Of a stretch of 64,000 nucleotides of DNA, positions 16,110 to 24,981 are shown one piece after another; position 1 is the stretch's first letter; each line of letters begins with the position of its first letter. The DNA comes from UBA668 sp963720695 (GTDB taxonomy: Bacteria; Actinomycetota; Acidimicrobiia; Acidimicrobiales; Ilumatobacteraceae), in contig CAVRGG010000001.1 of assembly GCA_963720695.1 (NCBI GenBank), positions 186,001-250,000 on the forward strand, given 5' to 3'. A model generated the notes under the pieces. The model was given only the letters and a program-made list of their open reading frames with translations, did no database searches and had not been told where the DNA came from. The position numbers were made by a program, and so were the translations under genes.

Positions 16110-16679
16110 TCAGTCGGGGTCGTGGGTGCGGACCCGGAGGGCCTCGAGCACGGCGGCCAACTTGCCGGCGACGGCCTCGACGATCTCGGGATCGTCGGTA
16201 TGGCCGTCGGCATCGATCCGATCGGCCACATGGGACAGCCGGACGGGAGGCTCGTCGACCATCGTCGCCCCGAGGAAGCCGAGGATGGGCCCGATGCCGG
16301 ACTGTGATTCGGCGCCGCCCGAACGCCCTGCCGCACTCAAGAACGCCACCACCTTGCCGTTGATGGCTCGATTCGACGGCGGGCGCGTCGCCCAGTCGAT
16401 CGCGTTCTTGGCGAGGGGCGTCTGACTGTGGTTGTACTCGGGCATGCCGATGATCAACGCGTCGGAGTCGCGCAAGGTCTGCCACCACAGCTGCAGCACC
16501 GGCGGCGGGTCGAGCTCGAGATCGGGGTTCATCCAGGGCAACTGATCGACCCAGTCGATGATCTCGATCGACAGTTCTGGTGGTGCGATGCGCTGGGCCA
16601 GACGGATCAGTGCGGTGTTGAAGGAGCCGCGACGGAGGCTGCCGCTGAATGCCACGGCCCGGAACGGGGGAGAAGCCAT
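16110..16679 (-). CDS. NADPH-dependent FMN reductase
   Basis: The 189-residue flavodoxin-like protein shows the FMN phosphate loop VAFSGSLRRGSFNTAL near residue 9 and the isoalloxazine-contact motif IGMPEYNHSQTPLAKNAIDW. GKVVAFLSAAGRSGGAESQ follows. These are hallmarks of the SsuE/azoreductase-like FMN reductase family, which supplies reduced flavin or reduces quinones and chromate. The C-terminal ADGHTDDPEIVEAVAGKLAAVLEAL helix is typical. A -10-like CATACT (16686-16691, minus strand) ends six bases before the ATG. It diverges from the di-iron protein gene. The physiological acceptor cannot be deduced. Confidence 0.92.
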   Translation of the reverse strand: MASPPFRAVAFSGSLRRGSFNTALIRLAQRIAPPELSIEIIDWVDQLPWMNPDLELDPPPVLQLWWQTLRDSDALIIGMPEYNHSQTPLAKNAIDWATRPPSNRAINGKVVAFLSAAGRSGGAESQSGIGPILGFLGATMVDEPPVRLSHVADRIDADGHTDDPEIVEAVAGKLAAVLEALRVRTHDPD

Positions 16680-16740
16680 CGTTCGAGTATGGGGTAGAGT
16701 TCCGACCGATCCACGCTCCCGATGGCGACGAAACAACTGC

Positions 16741-17607
16741 ATGGCAATTTCGATCGAAAAGTTCCAGGAACAGGGCGGCCGGCTGAAGACCGACGACCTC
16801 GACTTCGACAGGTTCCGCGACGAGCCGCTCGATCCGCACGTCCTTCGTTGCCTGTCGTACATGCACGACATCGAGTATCAGACGGTCCTGTACACCCGCG
16901 AGATGCTGATGCTCCCCCAGTGGAAGGACCCGCAGTTCACCGCGTTCATCACGCTGTGGAACTACGAGGAGTACTGGCACGGCCAGGCGATCGGTCGGGT
17001 GCTCGAGGCGCACGATTGGCCGGCGCACGACCAGCGGCTCACGGAGATGCGGCGCTTCAACAAGCGCTACCTGTTCTGGAGCCCGGCGATCTTCTGGCTG
17101 CTCGGTCACGGCGTACGCAAGTTCCCCGCCGTCCACATGACCTGGGGCGCGATCAACGAGTGGACCGCCAACGCTGCGTACAACCGGCTGGCGCGCATCG
17201 CCGACCACCCCGTGCTCACCGAACTGCTCGGCCGCATCATGCGCCAGGAGGGTCGTCACGCCGGGTACTACGCCAGTCATGCGCGCGACATGCTCGAGCA
17301 CGATCGGCGGGCGCAGAAGGTGACGAGCTGGTTCCTCCGTCACGAGTGGGCCCCTGTCGGCAACGGCGACGTGCCGAAGATCGAGACCTCGTTCGCCACC
17401 GCCTACCTCTTCGGCAGCGGGGAGGGCATCGAACTCATCGACAGGGTCGAAGAACGCATCGATGCGCTGCCAGGGCTGGCCGGTCTCGACCTGGTTCGAT
17501 CGGCGATCCGCGACTCCGTCGCCCACGTCGTGCGCGAGGAGGGCTCGGTCCCCGCTGTACCCGCACACGCCGACGTGCGGCGGGTCGACGAGGAGATGGC
17601 CGACTGA
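16741..17607 (+). CDS. Ferritin-like di-iron protein, acyl-ACP desaturase-type
   Basis: The 288-residue, largely helical protein has two ExxH-type metal segments: EEYWH at residues 76-80 and EGRH at 170-173. Additional helix-borne acids, E45 (DIEYQ) and E140 (AINEW), complete the usual E, ExxH, E, ExxH di-iron ligand set. This matches ferritin-like oxygenases, including acyl-ACP desaturases and the AurF-like branch. Near 107-130 the segment FNKRYLFWSPAIFWLLGHG is hydrophobic and may line a substrate tunnel. Members use O2 to desaturate or hydroxylate bound acyl or amine substrates; which reaction occurs here is open. The gene has a leader of about 60 bases, partly shared with the divergent FMN reductase promoter. 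Confidence 0.78.
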   Translation: MAISIEKFQEQGGRLKTDDLDFDRFRDEPLDPHVLRCLSYMHDIEYQTVLYTREMLMLPQWKDPQFTAFITLWNYEEYWHGQAIGRVLEAHDWPAHDQRLTEMRRFNKRYLFWSPAIFWLLGHGVRKFPAVHMTWGAINEWTANAAYNRLARIADHPVLTELLGRIMRQEGRHAGYYASHARDMLEHDRRAQKVTSWFLRHEWAPVGNGDVPKIETSFATAYLFGSGEGIELIDRVEERIDALPGLAGLDLVRSAIRDSVAHVVREEGSVPAVPAHADVRRVDEEMAD

Positions 17608-17608
17608 C

Positions 17609-18292
17609 CTACGGCTCCAGGACCGCAGGGTCGCCGACGGTGATGCTGCCGGGCTCCAGTACCGTGGCGTACATCCGGCTCACCGGGCCGCGCGAGTGGT
17701 GCATCGCCTCGAAGTCGCCACCGAGGAAGAACGCCTTGTTGGTCGAGCAGGGGAGCGCGTAGGCGCTGACCTCGCACAGCACCTCACCGAGGCGCAGGCG
17801 CACCCCGGCTCGCACGTCGGCCCACGGAAGGCCCGACAGCGTGACGTTCTCGCCCGCGAAGCCGGGTTCGATGGGGTGACCCTGAGCACGGAGATCGGCG
17901 ATGACCTCGGTGCTCCACAGGCACAGCGCCTGCCAGGGTCGTCCATGGTGGAACCTCGTGGCCTGTCGATCGCCCTCGACGCCGCGCCATCCCACCTCGA
18001 CGCGGTCGACCGGACGCTTGGGGACGCCACCGGAGCTCAGGTTGAGCTGTGCCACCGAGCCGGTGGCGGAGGCGGGCATCTGGCCGGCGGCTCGCAACGC
18101 GGGACCCGCCGCGGTCCACGCCGCCCACACCCGCTCGAGATCGCCCGGCAGGTCGCCGGTGAGCGTCGGGTGGAGCGACGTGAGCACGCCGGCGTCGCGT
18201 CCTTCGGCGTACAGCCCGAGGACGACCTCGGCGTTGAGGACGGTGCGCTTCGCGTCCGTCTCGGTGAAGGTGTACGGCCCGATCGTGATCAC
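17609..18292 (-). CDS. MOSC domain protein with an N-terminal extension
   Basis: Residues about 75-227 form a MOSC domain: TGSVAQLNLSSGGVPKRPVD, GVEGDRQATRFHHGRPWQALCLW, GFAGENVTLSGL and a conserved Cys in VSAYALPCSTNKAFF. MOSC domains accept sulfur (or related ligands) and move it to metal or molybdenum-cofactor sites. The first 75 residues (TETDAKRTVLNAEVVLGLYAEG) form a helical extension I do not recognise. I place the start at the GTG at 18292, since further upstream would overlap selD. Its divergent neighbour, 22 bases away, is selD, and a selenium-type molybdenum hydroxylase lies at 37.4 kb, so a role in molybdenum-centre maturation is a reasonable inference. Confidence 0.82.
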   Translation of the reverse strand: MITIGPYTFTETDAKRTVLNAEVVLGLYAEGRDAGVLTSLHPTLTGDLPGDLERVWAAWTAAGPALRAAGQMPASATGSVAQLNLSSGGVPKRPVDRVEVGWRGVEGDRQATRFHHGRPWQALCLWSTEVIADLRAQGHPIEPGFAGENVTLSGLPWADVRAGVRLRLGEVLCEVSAYALPCSTNKAFFLGGDFEAMHHSRGPVSRMYATVLEPGSITVGDPAVLEP

Positions 18293-18314
18293 GGTGACAC
18301 CGTAGGCTGTGCCG

Positions 18315-19331
18315 GTGACCGCCGTCGTCAACGATTTCTCCGACCTGAAACTCACCGAATGGACCTCGTGCGGGGGGTGCGCCGCCAAGTGGGGTGCCTC
18401 GCTGCTCACCGACCTGGTTCGCGACATGCCTGCCGGGCTCGATCCCTCGCTGCTCGTCGGACTCGCACCGTTCGACGACGCGGCCATCTACCAGGTGTCG
18501 CCCGACGTGGCGCTGGTGAGCACCACCGACTTCTTCCCGCCGCTCGTCGATCACCCGTCGGACTTCGGGGCGATCGCCGCGGCCAACGCCTGCAGCGACG
18601 TGTTCGCGATGGGGGGCCGAGTGGTCGTCGCCGTCAACGTGGCCGCGTTCCCCGAGCACTTCCCGAGGGAGGCCATCGTCGCCATCTTCGAAGCCGCCGC
18701 CATCGTGGTCGCCGAGGCCGGCGGCACGATCGCCGGCGGTCACACCATCCGCAATCCGGAGCCGATCTTCGGCCTCGCCGTGCAGGGCGTGGTGCACCCC
18801 GACCGAGTCTTCCGCAAGGGTGGCGCGAAGCCCGGCGACGTGCTCGTGCTGAGCAAACCCATCGGCACCGCCCTCACGCTCGCCGGCGGCACGCCCGAGC
18901 AGCAGCAGGTGGCGATCGACGGCATGCGCCAGGTCAATCGAGCCGCTTCGGAGGAACTCCAGGCGCTCGGGTCGTCCGTGCACGCCGTCACCGATGTGAC
19001 GGGGTACGGGCTCGCCGGTCACGGCTGGGAGATGGCCGAGCGTGGCGGCGTGCAGGTGATCGTGCACACCGACGACCTCCGGTCGTATCCCGGCGCGCGG
19101 GAGGCCGCGGCACGCGGTGTTCGTACCGGGGGCGATCCGCGCAACCGCGAGTACGTCGCGGCGCACCTCACGAGCAGCGCGTCGTCGGCCGGCGAGGCAC
19201 TCTGCATGGATCCGCAGACGTCCGGTGGCCTGCTGGCCGCCGTCGATGCCGCGGTGGTGGCCGATCTCTCCCCGATGTGGTGGACCGTCGGTGAGGTCGC
19301 CGCCGGACCCGCCGCGCTGCACCTGCGCTGA
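18315..19331 (+). CDS. selD: Selenide, water dikinase (selenophosphate synthetase)
   Basis: The 338-residue enzyme makes selenophosphate from selenide and ATP. The catalytic region reads TEWTSCGGCAAKWG, with Cys and, three residues on, Lys in the positions of Cys17 and Lys20 of E. coli SelD, so it is the Cys and not the selenocysteine form. Further blocks are STTDFFPPLVDHPSDFGAIAAANACSDVFAMGG, GGHTIRNPEPIFG, SKPIGTALTLAG and DVTGYGLAGH. TAGGCT (18303-18308) ends six bases before the GTG at 18315, which I prefer to the GTG at 18309. The stop overlaps rnhB by one base. No selA, selB or tRNA-Sec is in the window. The likely client is the selenium-dependent-type xanthine dehydrogenase at 37.4 kb. 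Confidence 0.93.
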   Translation: MTAVVNDFSDLKLTEWTSCGGCAAKWGASLLTDLVRDMPAGLDPSLLVGLAPFDDAAIYQVSPDVALVSTTDFFPPLVDHPSDFGAIAAANACSDVFAMGGRVVVAVNVAAFPEHFPREAIVAIFEAAAIVVAEAGGTIAGGHTIRNPEPIFGLAVQGVVHPDRVFRKGGAKPGDVLVLSKPIGTALTLAGGTPEQQQVAIDGMRQVNRAASEELQALGSSVHAVTDVTGYGLAGHGWEMAERGGVQVIVHTDDLRSYPGAREAAARGVRTGGDPRNREYVAAHLTSSASSAGEALCMDPQTSGGLLAAVDAAVVADLSPMWWTVGEVAAGPAALHLR

Positions 19332-20002
19332 TGGCCACCACGGCCCCGACGCGAGGGATCGAGAAGGACCTGTGGGCCAGTGGCCACGAGGTCGTCGTCG
19401 GCATCGACGAGGTCGGTCGAGGCGCGTGGGCCGGACCGCTCATGGTGGGTGCTGCTGTCTTGCCGCGAGAGCGCAGGGTGAACGGAGTCCGCGACTCCAA
19501 GATGCTGAGCGAACTGAACCGCGAGCGGATGTTCGACCGCATCGCTGGCTGGTGTGACGCGTGGGCCGTCGGTGCCGCGAGCCAGGAGGAGTGCGATGAG
19601 CTCGGCATGGCAGAAGCCCAGCGGGTGGCGGCTCGGCGCGCGATCGACGCGCTCGGCGTGCGGCCTGACGCCGCGGTCGTCGACGGCAAGTGGAACTTCC
19701 TCGGGGGCTGCGTGCCCCACGTGGAGATGAAGGTGAAGGCCGACAAGTACTGCCTGTCCGTGGCTGCGGCGAGCATCCTCGCCAAGGTCACCCGCGACCG
19801 CATCATGCGTGAGTTCGCGACCAGCTATCCGCACTGGAGCTTCGACACCAACAAGGGCTATCCGTGCCCCATGCACAAGGCCGCCCTGCAGGGCTACGGC
19901 CCCTCGGCGATTCACCGCCGGACCTGGGTGTTCATGGATCACTACGTGCCGTGGCCGGGCGTGCCCCGCGTCATCAAGCCCGAGCAGCCGACTCTGTTCT
20001 GA
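19331..20002 (+). CDS. rnhB: Ribonuclease HII
   Basis: The 223-residue enzyme cuts RNA in RNA-DNA hybrids, including single ribonucleotides misinserted in DNA. Its active-site acids are visible: GIDEVGRGAWAGP (Asp and Glu in the DEVGRG motif), AVVDGKW with the third Asp, and the KADKYCLSVAAASILAKVTRDR block that contributes the fourth and carries the family's Ser/Ala-rich helix. The C-terminal HWSFDTNKGYPCPMHKAAL is typical. ATG overlaps the selD stop by one base, and its own stop overlaps the amine oxidase start by one base. The three genes thus form a compact operon led by selD. Confidence 0.95.
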   Translation: MATTAPTRGIEKDLWASGHEVVVGIDEVGRGAWAGPLMVGAAVLPRERRVNGVRDSKMLSELNRERMFDRIAGWCDAWAVGAASQEECDELGMAEAQRVAARRAIDALGVRPDAAVVDGKWNFLGGCVPHVEMKVKADKYCLSVAAASILAKVTRDRIMREFATSYPHWSFDTNKGYPCPMHKAALQGYGPSAIHRRTWVFMDHYVPWPGVPRVIKPEQPTLF

Positions 20003-21240
20003 TGCAGCACGATGTCGTCGTCGTGGGTGCCGGGCTCTCCGGGCTCCGTTGCGCCACCGATCTCGTCGCGGCCGGTCTCGACGTCCTCGTCGTCGAAGCA
20101 CGGGACCGGGTCGGGGGGCGTGTCTTCAGCCACCACTTCTCCGACGGTCAGGTGTGCGAACGCGGTGCCGAGTTCATCGACTCGAACCACGTCGAGGTGT
20201 TGGCACTCGCCGCCGATCTCGGACTTCGGGTCAGCGACCGCACCGCCGAGCCGGATGCGCGAGCGACGCTGGTCGACGCCGCCGGTCGTGCCGTCCCGCT
20301 GTACCTGCACGCCACCCTCGCGCCCGACTGGGTCCGTTGGGAGCAGGCGCTCGCGGCACTCCGTCCCGGTGACGAGCTCGAGAGCCTCACGCTGGCCGAC
20401 TTGATGCACGACGTGCGCGTGTCGGCGATGTCGCGGGTGGTGATCGGGCGCGACGTGCGCACGGAGTACATGCTGCCGCCCGAGGAGGTGAGCCAGCGCT
20501 TCGCCGCTGAGATGGCGCAGGTCCAACGACCCGGGATGCGTGAGCGGCACCGTGTCGTCGGTGGCAACGACCAACTGGCCACCGGCTTGGCGGCCCGTCT
20601 CGGGGAACGGGTGCGCCTCGGCGCGCCGGTGGCGAGCGTCGATCCTGGCAGGGGTGAGGTGGTGCTCGCGGAGGGCGAGATCCTGTCGGCCGGTGCGATC
20701 GTCGCCGCGTTGCCGCTGCCGGTGCTGTCGCGGCTGTGGCCGGACATGCCGCTCGAGCTCGGTGCGGTCGGGTACGGGGTCGGCGGGAAGATCAGCGTGC
20801 AGTTCAGCCGACGGATCTGGCTCGACTACGGGCGCAACGGCACGGTGATGTCGGACCGCGCCTGGGGTCAACTGTGGGAGACCAGCGACGACCAGGCCGG
20901 CGATGCGGGCGTGCTCACCAACCTGCTCGCCTCACACGATGGCGCGGCCTTCGCCGCCCTCCCGGAGTGCATGGATCAACTCATCCGCGAGATCGATCGC
21001 ATCTTCCCCGGGGCGAAAGGTCTCGCCGGCGAACGAGTCCACACCGACTGGACCAACGATCCTCGCTCGCTGGGTACCTATGCCTGTTTCGGGCCGGGTC
21101 AGTGGTCGGTCGCGCAGCCGGAGCTGCATCGCGCCCACGGCCGGATGCGTCTCGCGGGCGAGCACGCCGACGGCTTCGCAGGATTCATGGAGGGTGCGTT
21201 GCGCAGCGGCGCCCGCGTGGCCACCGAGTTGCTCGCCTGA
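20002..21240 (+). CDS. Flavin-containing amine oxidoreductase
   Basis: The 412-residue protein begins with the FAD dinucleotide motif VVVVGAGLSGLRCATDLVAAG, followed by VLVVEARDRVGGRVFS, the second FAD contact of monoamine oxidase-like enzymes. C-terminally HADGFAGFMEGALRSGARVA matches the terminal flavin-contact helix. Members oxidise amines, amino acids or phytoene-like substrates; the substrate is not predictable here. There is no signal peptide or membrane anchor, so it is cytoplasmic. It is translationally linked to rnhB (TGATG). A family A palindrome lies 40 bases after its stop, in the convergent gap before the cystathionine gene. Confidence 0.88.
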   Translation: MQHDVVVVGAGLSGLRCATDLVAAGLDVLVVEARDRVGGRVFSHHFSDGQVCERGAEFIDSNHVEVLALAADLGLRVSDRTAEPDARATLVDAAGRAVPLYLHATLAPDWVRWEQALAALRPGDELESLTLADLMHDVRVSAMSRVVIGRDVRTEYMLPPEEVSQRFAAEMAQVQRPGMRERHRVVGGNDQLATGLAARLGERVRLGAPVASVDPGRGEVVLAEGEILSAGAIVAALPLPVLSRLWPDMPLELGAVGYGVGGKISVQFSRRIWLDYGRNGTVMSDRAWGQLWETSDDQAGDAGVLTNLLASHDGAAFAALPECMDQLIREIDRIFPGAKGLAGERVHTDWTNDPRSLGTYACFGPGQWSVAQPELHRAHGRMRLAGEHADGFAGFMEGALRSGARVATELLA

Positions 21241-21280
21241 CGCCGATCGGCTTCTGGGTCGGATCCTTCCCATCGGCGTT

Positions 21281-21323
21281 CTGGACAGGGATCTTCCCGG
21301 AATCCGGGAAGATCCCTGCCCAG
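21281..21323. repeat. Family A palindrome, copy 2
   Basis: A 43-base palindrome with arms of 20 bases and an AAT loop. The ends are CTGG/CCAG, the core is TTCCCGGAATCCGGGAA. TCGGCTTCTGG occurs upstream (from 21247) as in copy 1. It lies between convergent genes, the same context as the other copies. Confidence 0.85.
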
Positions 21324-21372
21324 TTGCCGCCGAGTCCGCCCGAGTGACCGGGTGACCGGGTGAGCGAGCGGG

Positions 21373-22527
21373 TCAGGCGTGGTCGAGGGCCTGCGACAGG
21401 TCGGCGGTGAGGTCGGCAGCGAGCTCGATGCCCACCGACAGCCGGACGAGGTTGTCGGGGACCTCGAGCGGCGACCCGGCCGCGGACGCGTGCGTCATCT
21501 GGCCGGGGTGCTCGATGAGGCTCTCGACCGCGCCGAGCGACTCGCCGAGCGTGAACAGCTCCGTCGCGGCAGCGACGCGCAACGCCGACGCCTGACCACC
21601 CCGGAGCGTGAAGCTCACCATGCCACCGAAGTCGCGCATCTGCTTCGCCGCCGCGGCGTGGCCCGGATGATCGGGCAGCTGCGGGTAGAGCACCCGCTCG
21701 ACCGCGGGGTGGCCAACGAGCATGTCGACGATCGCTCGGGCGTTCGAGCAGTGGCGCTCCATCCGCACCGCCAACGTCTTCACCCCGCGCAGGGTGAGGT
21801 AGCAGTCGAACGGAGCGGGTACGGCACCCGCCGCGTTCTGGGTGAACCGCAGTCGTTGGGCGAGGCCGTCGTCGGACACGGCGAGGAACCCGCCGACCAC
21901 ATCGCTGTGCCCGCCGAGGTACTTCGTCGCGGAGTGGACGACCACGTCGGCGCCGAGCGACAGCGGCTGCTGCAGGTACGGCGTGGCGAAGGTGTTGTCG
22001 ACGCAGACCAGCGCGCCGCGCTCATGGGCCAGCGCGCAGATCGCCTCGATGTCGAAGCAGCGCAGCAGCGGGTTGGTGGGCGACTCCAGCCAGACCAGCC
22101 GCGTGTCGCTCGGCCAGTCACGCGCCAGGGCATCGATGTCGAGCAGGTCGACCGCGGTCCACGCCAGATGTGTGTGCACCTTGCTGATCAACCGGAACGT
22201 GCCGCCGTACGCATCGTTGCCCAGCAGCACCCGGTCGCCGGCGGCGAACAGGCGCAGCACGTTGTCCTCCGCGGCGAGTCCGCTGGCGAACGCGAGCCCG
22301 TGCGCGGCGCCCTCGAGCGCGGCCACCTGGGTCTCGTACGCGGTACGTGTGGGGTTGCCGCTCCGGCTGTACTCGTACCCGCGATGCCGTCCCACCTCCT
22401 CCTGGGCGAAGGTGGTGCTGAGGCTGATCGGCACGACCACGGCGCCGGTGGTGGGATCAGGTGCCTGACCGGAGTGGATGGCGCGGGTCTCGAAGCCCCA
22501 CGACGTCTGTTCTTCTTGCTCACCCAT
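21373..22527 (-). CDS. Cystathionine gamma-synthase / gamma-lyase family PLP enzyme
   Basis: This 384-residue fold type I PLP enzyme carries all Cys/Met-metabolism signatures: YEYSRSGNPTRTAYE, FASGLAAEDNVLRLF, WLESPTNPLLR, VCVDNTFATPYLQQP and the Schiff-base Lys in HSATKYLGGHSDVVGG. SLGAVESLIEHPGQMTHAS, near the C-terminus, is also typical. Synthase (MetB) and lyase (CGL) are hard to tell apart by sequence. Because it sits directly after a cystathionine beta-synthase gene with an eight-base overlap, reverse transsulfuration (homocysteine to cysteine via cystathionine) is the more likely pathway, which favours the lyase. Confidence 0.93.
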   Translation of the reverse strand: MGEQEEQTSWGFETRAIHSGQAPDPTTGAVVVPISLSTTFAQEEVGRHRGYEYSRSGNPTRTAYETQVAALEGAAHGLAFASGLAAEDNVLRLFAAGDRVLLGNDAYGGTFRLISKVHTHLAWTAVDLLDIDALARDWPSDTRLVWLESPTNPLLRCFDIEAICALAHERGALVCVDNTFATPYLQQPLSLGADVVVHSATKYLGGHSDVVGGFLAVSDDGLAQRLRFTQNAAGAVPAPFDCYLTLRGVKTLAVRMERHCSNARAIVDMLVGHPAVERVLYPQLPDHPGHAAAAKQMRDFGGMVSFTLRGGQASALRVAAATELFTLGESLGAVESLIEHPGQMTHASAAGSPLEVPDNLVRLSVGIELAADLTADLSQALDHA

Positions 22528-23932
22528 GGCTCAGCACCTCGAAGTAGGTCAGGAGATCGGTCCGCGTGAGCACGCTCAGAGGGCGTCCACCGGAGAGCAC
22601 GAGCAGGGCGGGTGACCGGTCGAGCATCTGCACCGCCAGCGACACCTTCTGGCCCACACCGATCGTCGGGAGTCGGGGCCCCATCACGCTCTCGACCGGA
22701 TGCGACATCGTGGCGGCGTCGCGATAGACGGCCTCCATCAGATCCAACTCGTCGACCGCGCCCGCCACCTCGGCGGCCGCGAACGGGGGCGTGTTCTTGC
22801 ACACCGGGAGCTGGCTCACCCCGTTGGCGCGCATCACGTCGATCGCTTCGCGGACCGTGTGCGTGGGATTGACGTAGAGCAGCGACGGAGTGTCGCCTCG
22901 TGTGTCGAGCACCGCGGCGATGCACTCGTCGCATTCGCGCAGGAAGCCGAAGTTCGCCATCCAGTCGTCGTCGAAGACCCGGGACAGGTAGCCGCGTCCG
23001 GAGTCCGGGTTGAGCACCACCACGATGTCGTCGGGCCCTGCCGCCTTGGCCACCTTGATCGCGGTGGCGACGGCCATCCCGCCGGAGCCGCCGATGAGGA
23101 TGCCCTCCTCGCGACTCACCTCACGGGCGGTGAGGAAGCTCTCCTCGTCGCTGATGGGGATGACGTCGTCGTAGAGGTCGGGCGACCACGCCGCCGGGTA
23201 GAAGTCCTCGCCGACACCCTCCACGAGGTACGGCCGACCCGACCCGCCGCTGAACACGGATGCATCGGGGTCACCGGCGATCACCTTGATCGCCGGGTTC
23301 ATCCGCTTCAGATAGCGAGCGGTCCCCGTGATGGTGCCGCACGTACCCGCGCCGGCGACGAAGTGGGTGATCTTGCCACCGGTCTGGGCCCACAGCTCCG
23401 GCCCGGTGGTGAGTTCGTGGGCGAGCGGGTTGTTCGGATTGGCGTACTGGTTCGGGCGGAACGCATGGCGTTCCTCGGTGAGTCGTTCGGCGACCTTGTA
23501 GTAGCTCTGCGGGTCCTCGGGCGGGACGGCGACCGGACAGACGACCACCTCCGCGCCGTACGCCCGCAGCAGACTCACCTTCTCCGGAGCGACCTTGTCG
23601 GTCATGACGAACACGCACCGGTAGCCGCGTTGGGCGGCCACGATCGCCAGACCCACACCGGTGTTGCCGCTCGTCGGTTCGACGATCGTGCCTCCTGGCT
23701 GCAGCAGCCCCTCGCGCTCGGCGGCGAGGATCATCTCGAGGGCCGGCCGATCCTTGGAGGAGCCGCCGGGGTTGGTGGTCTCCATCTTCATCGCCAGCAC
23801 GCACTGGATGCCGTGCAGTTCGCTGATGCGCTTGAGGCGCACCAGCGGCGTGTTCCCGATGAGGTCGATGACGCTCTCGGCGATGTTCGTGCCGTGCAGT
23901 CGGGTGTCGGTCGCGTCGTTTCCCCAAGCCAT
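22520..23932 (-). CDS. Cystathionine beta-synthase with CBS domains
   Basis: The 470-residue protein has a fold type II PLP domain: IGNTPLVRLKRI, METTNPGGSSKDRPA (Schiff-base Lys in SSKDR), EPTSGNTGVGLAIVAA and a GAGTCGTITGTARYLK phosphate loop. Two CBS motifs follow (VNPTHTVREAIDVMRANGVSQLPV, and a later PRLPTIGVGQKVSLAVQMLD segment). It condenses serine and homocysteine to cystathionine. The CBS pair resembles the regulatory module of animal enzymes. TACCCT (23939-23944, minus strand) ends six bases before the ATG. It heads a two-gene transsulfuration operon, overlapping the gamma-enzyme gene by eight bases, and lies just downstream of the copper-lipoprotein operon. Confidence 0.94.
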   Translation of the reverse strand: MAWGNDATDTRLHGTNIAESVIDLIGNTPLVRLKRISELHGIQCVLAMKMETTNPGGSSKDRPALEMILAAEREGLLQPGGTIVEPTSGNTGVGLAIVAAQRGYRCVFVMTDKVAPEKVSLLRAYGAEVVVCPVAVPPEDPQSYYKVAERLTEERHAFRPNQYANPNNPLAHELTTGPELWAQTGGKITHFVAGAGTCGTITGTARYLKRMNPAIKVIAGDPDASVFSGGSGRPYLVEGVGEDFYPAAWSPDLYDDVIPISDEESFLTAREVSREEGILIGGSGGMAVATAIKVAKAAGPDDIVVVLNPDSGRGYLSRVFDDDWMANFGFLRECDECIAAVLDTRGDTPSLLYVNPTHTVREAIDVMRANGVSQLPVCKNTPPFAAAEVAGAVDELDLMEAVYRDAATMSHPVESVMGPRLPTIGVGQKVSLAVQMLDRSPALLVLSGGRPLSVLTRTDLLTYFEVLSHG

Positions 23933-23949
23933 GCCCGGAGGGTAGTGGT

Positions 23950-24354
23950 TTACTTCGTGACGTCGATGACGAACTCGCCCTCGGGGTTCATGCTGCACAG
24001 CCCGGAGAGCTGTCCTTCCTGGGAGAACCGCATGGCCAGGGACTGTCCGGCGGTCACGTAGAACGGGCCGATCATGTAGTCGCGGCTGTCCTGGTTCTTG
24101 ATCCGGATCGACTCGCCGACCTTGACGTCGAGTTGCCGGGGCATGAGGTCGACGACCTGCCCCTGGTCGATGCGAACGCTGGTGCCGTACGGCACCACGA
24201 ACTCGTAGGTGGCTGCCTCGGTCTCGCCCAGCGCTCCCCACTGGGCGGTGGGGGAGGTGCCATCGGTGCTGGCGGCCGAGTCGCTGCCGCACGCGGCGGT
24301 CGTGACGAGCAGCGCAGCGAGCATGATGCCGGCGAGAAGTCGCTTGACGTGCAT
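23950..24354 (-). CDS. Cupredoxin-like lipoprotein
   Basis: The 134-residue precursor has a lipoprotein signal with Cys22 (LLVTTAACGSD). The mature part is a small beta sandwich: LDVKVGESIRIKNQDSRDYMIGPFYVTAGQ, then QEGQLSGLCSMNPEGEFVIDV. The C120-S-M122 segment sits where cupredoxins hold Cys and Met/His copper ligands, but the usual His of the first ligand loop is absent, so the copper site is non-classical or lost. It is the last gene of the PCuAC-TlpA-SCO operon (three bases after SCO), so an extracytoplasmic role in copper handling for cytochrome oxidase is inferred. Confidence 0.78.
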   Translation of the reverse strand: MHVKRLLAGIMLAALLVTTAACGSDSAASTDGTSPTAQWGALGETEAATYEFVVPYGTSVRIDQGQVVDLMPRQLDVKVGESIRIKNQDSRDYMIGPFYVTAGQSLAMRFSQEGQLSGLCSMNPEGEFVIDVTK

Positions 24355-24357
24355 GGC

Positions 24358-24981
24358 TCAGGCCTTCCCGAAGAGGATCTCGAGGTCGGTGGCGATCGCG
24401 TCGGCCTTCAAGCCGAACGGCCACTGGAGCACCACCGTGCCGGTCGTGTCGACCACGTAGAGGTTGCCGCTGTGGCTGACCTCGATGTCGCCGGTCGCAC
24501 TCGTGGTCACGCTGTAGCTCGCTCCGAACTGCTGGGCGACCGTCTGGAGCCGCTCGGCGTCGTCGGTGCGCAAGGCGTGCGAGCCGGGGACGAAGCTCTG
24601 CACGTAGCGGGTCAGCAGGTCGCCCGAGTCCCGGTTCGGGTCGATGGTGATCATCGCCAGGTCGACGTCGGCGGCCTTGTCGCCGATGTGCTGCAACGCC
24701 TTCTTGACCTCGGCGAGGGTGGTCGGGCACACGTCGGGACACTGTGTGTAGCCGAAGTAGACGACCATGAAGTGACCGGCGGGGGCGGCGAACGTGAAAT
24801 CGGCGTCGCCGGCGCTGGCGTCGGGCAGTGACATCGCGCCGACCTCCGGCGGGGGGTCGAGCTGGTAGCCGCTGATGACCTTGGCCTCCTTGCTCGCGCC
24901 GCACGATGCGGTGACGGCGACGAGGGCGACGGTGAGGGCGCTGAACGCCACGGCTCGAAGTCGACGATGGGTGCGGGTCAT
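24358..24981 (-). CDS. SCO1/SenC family copper chaperone lipoprotein
   Basis: The 207-residue lipoprotein (Cys27 in VTASCGAS) has a thioredoxin-like fold with the copper motif FGYTQCPDVCPTT (C81, C85) and the third ligand His170 in EVSHSGNLYVVD. SCO proteins deliver copper to, or reduce, the CuA site of cytochrome c oxidase subunit II outside the membrane. ATIDPNRDSG-like sequence (ITIDPNRDSGDLL) is also typical. Its ATG overlaps the TlpA stop as ATGA, and the cupredoxin-like gene follows three bases later. The operon (PCuAC, TlpA, SCO, cupredoxin-like) therefore holds the usual CuA-assembly partners together. Confidence 0.94.
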   Translation of the reverse strand: MTRTHRRLRAVAFSALTVALVAVTASCGASKEAKVISGYQLDPPPEVGAMSLPDASAGDADFTFAAPAGHFMVVYFGYTQCPDVCPTTLAEVKKALQHIGDKAADVDLAMITIDPNRDSGDLLTRYVQSFVPGSHALRTDDAERLQTVAQQFGASYSVTTSATGDIEVSHSGNLYVVDTTGTVVLQWPFGLKADAIATDLEILFGKA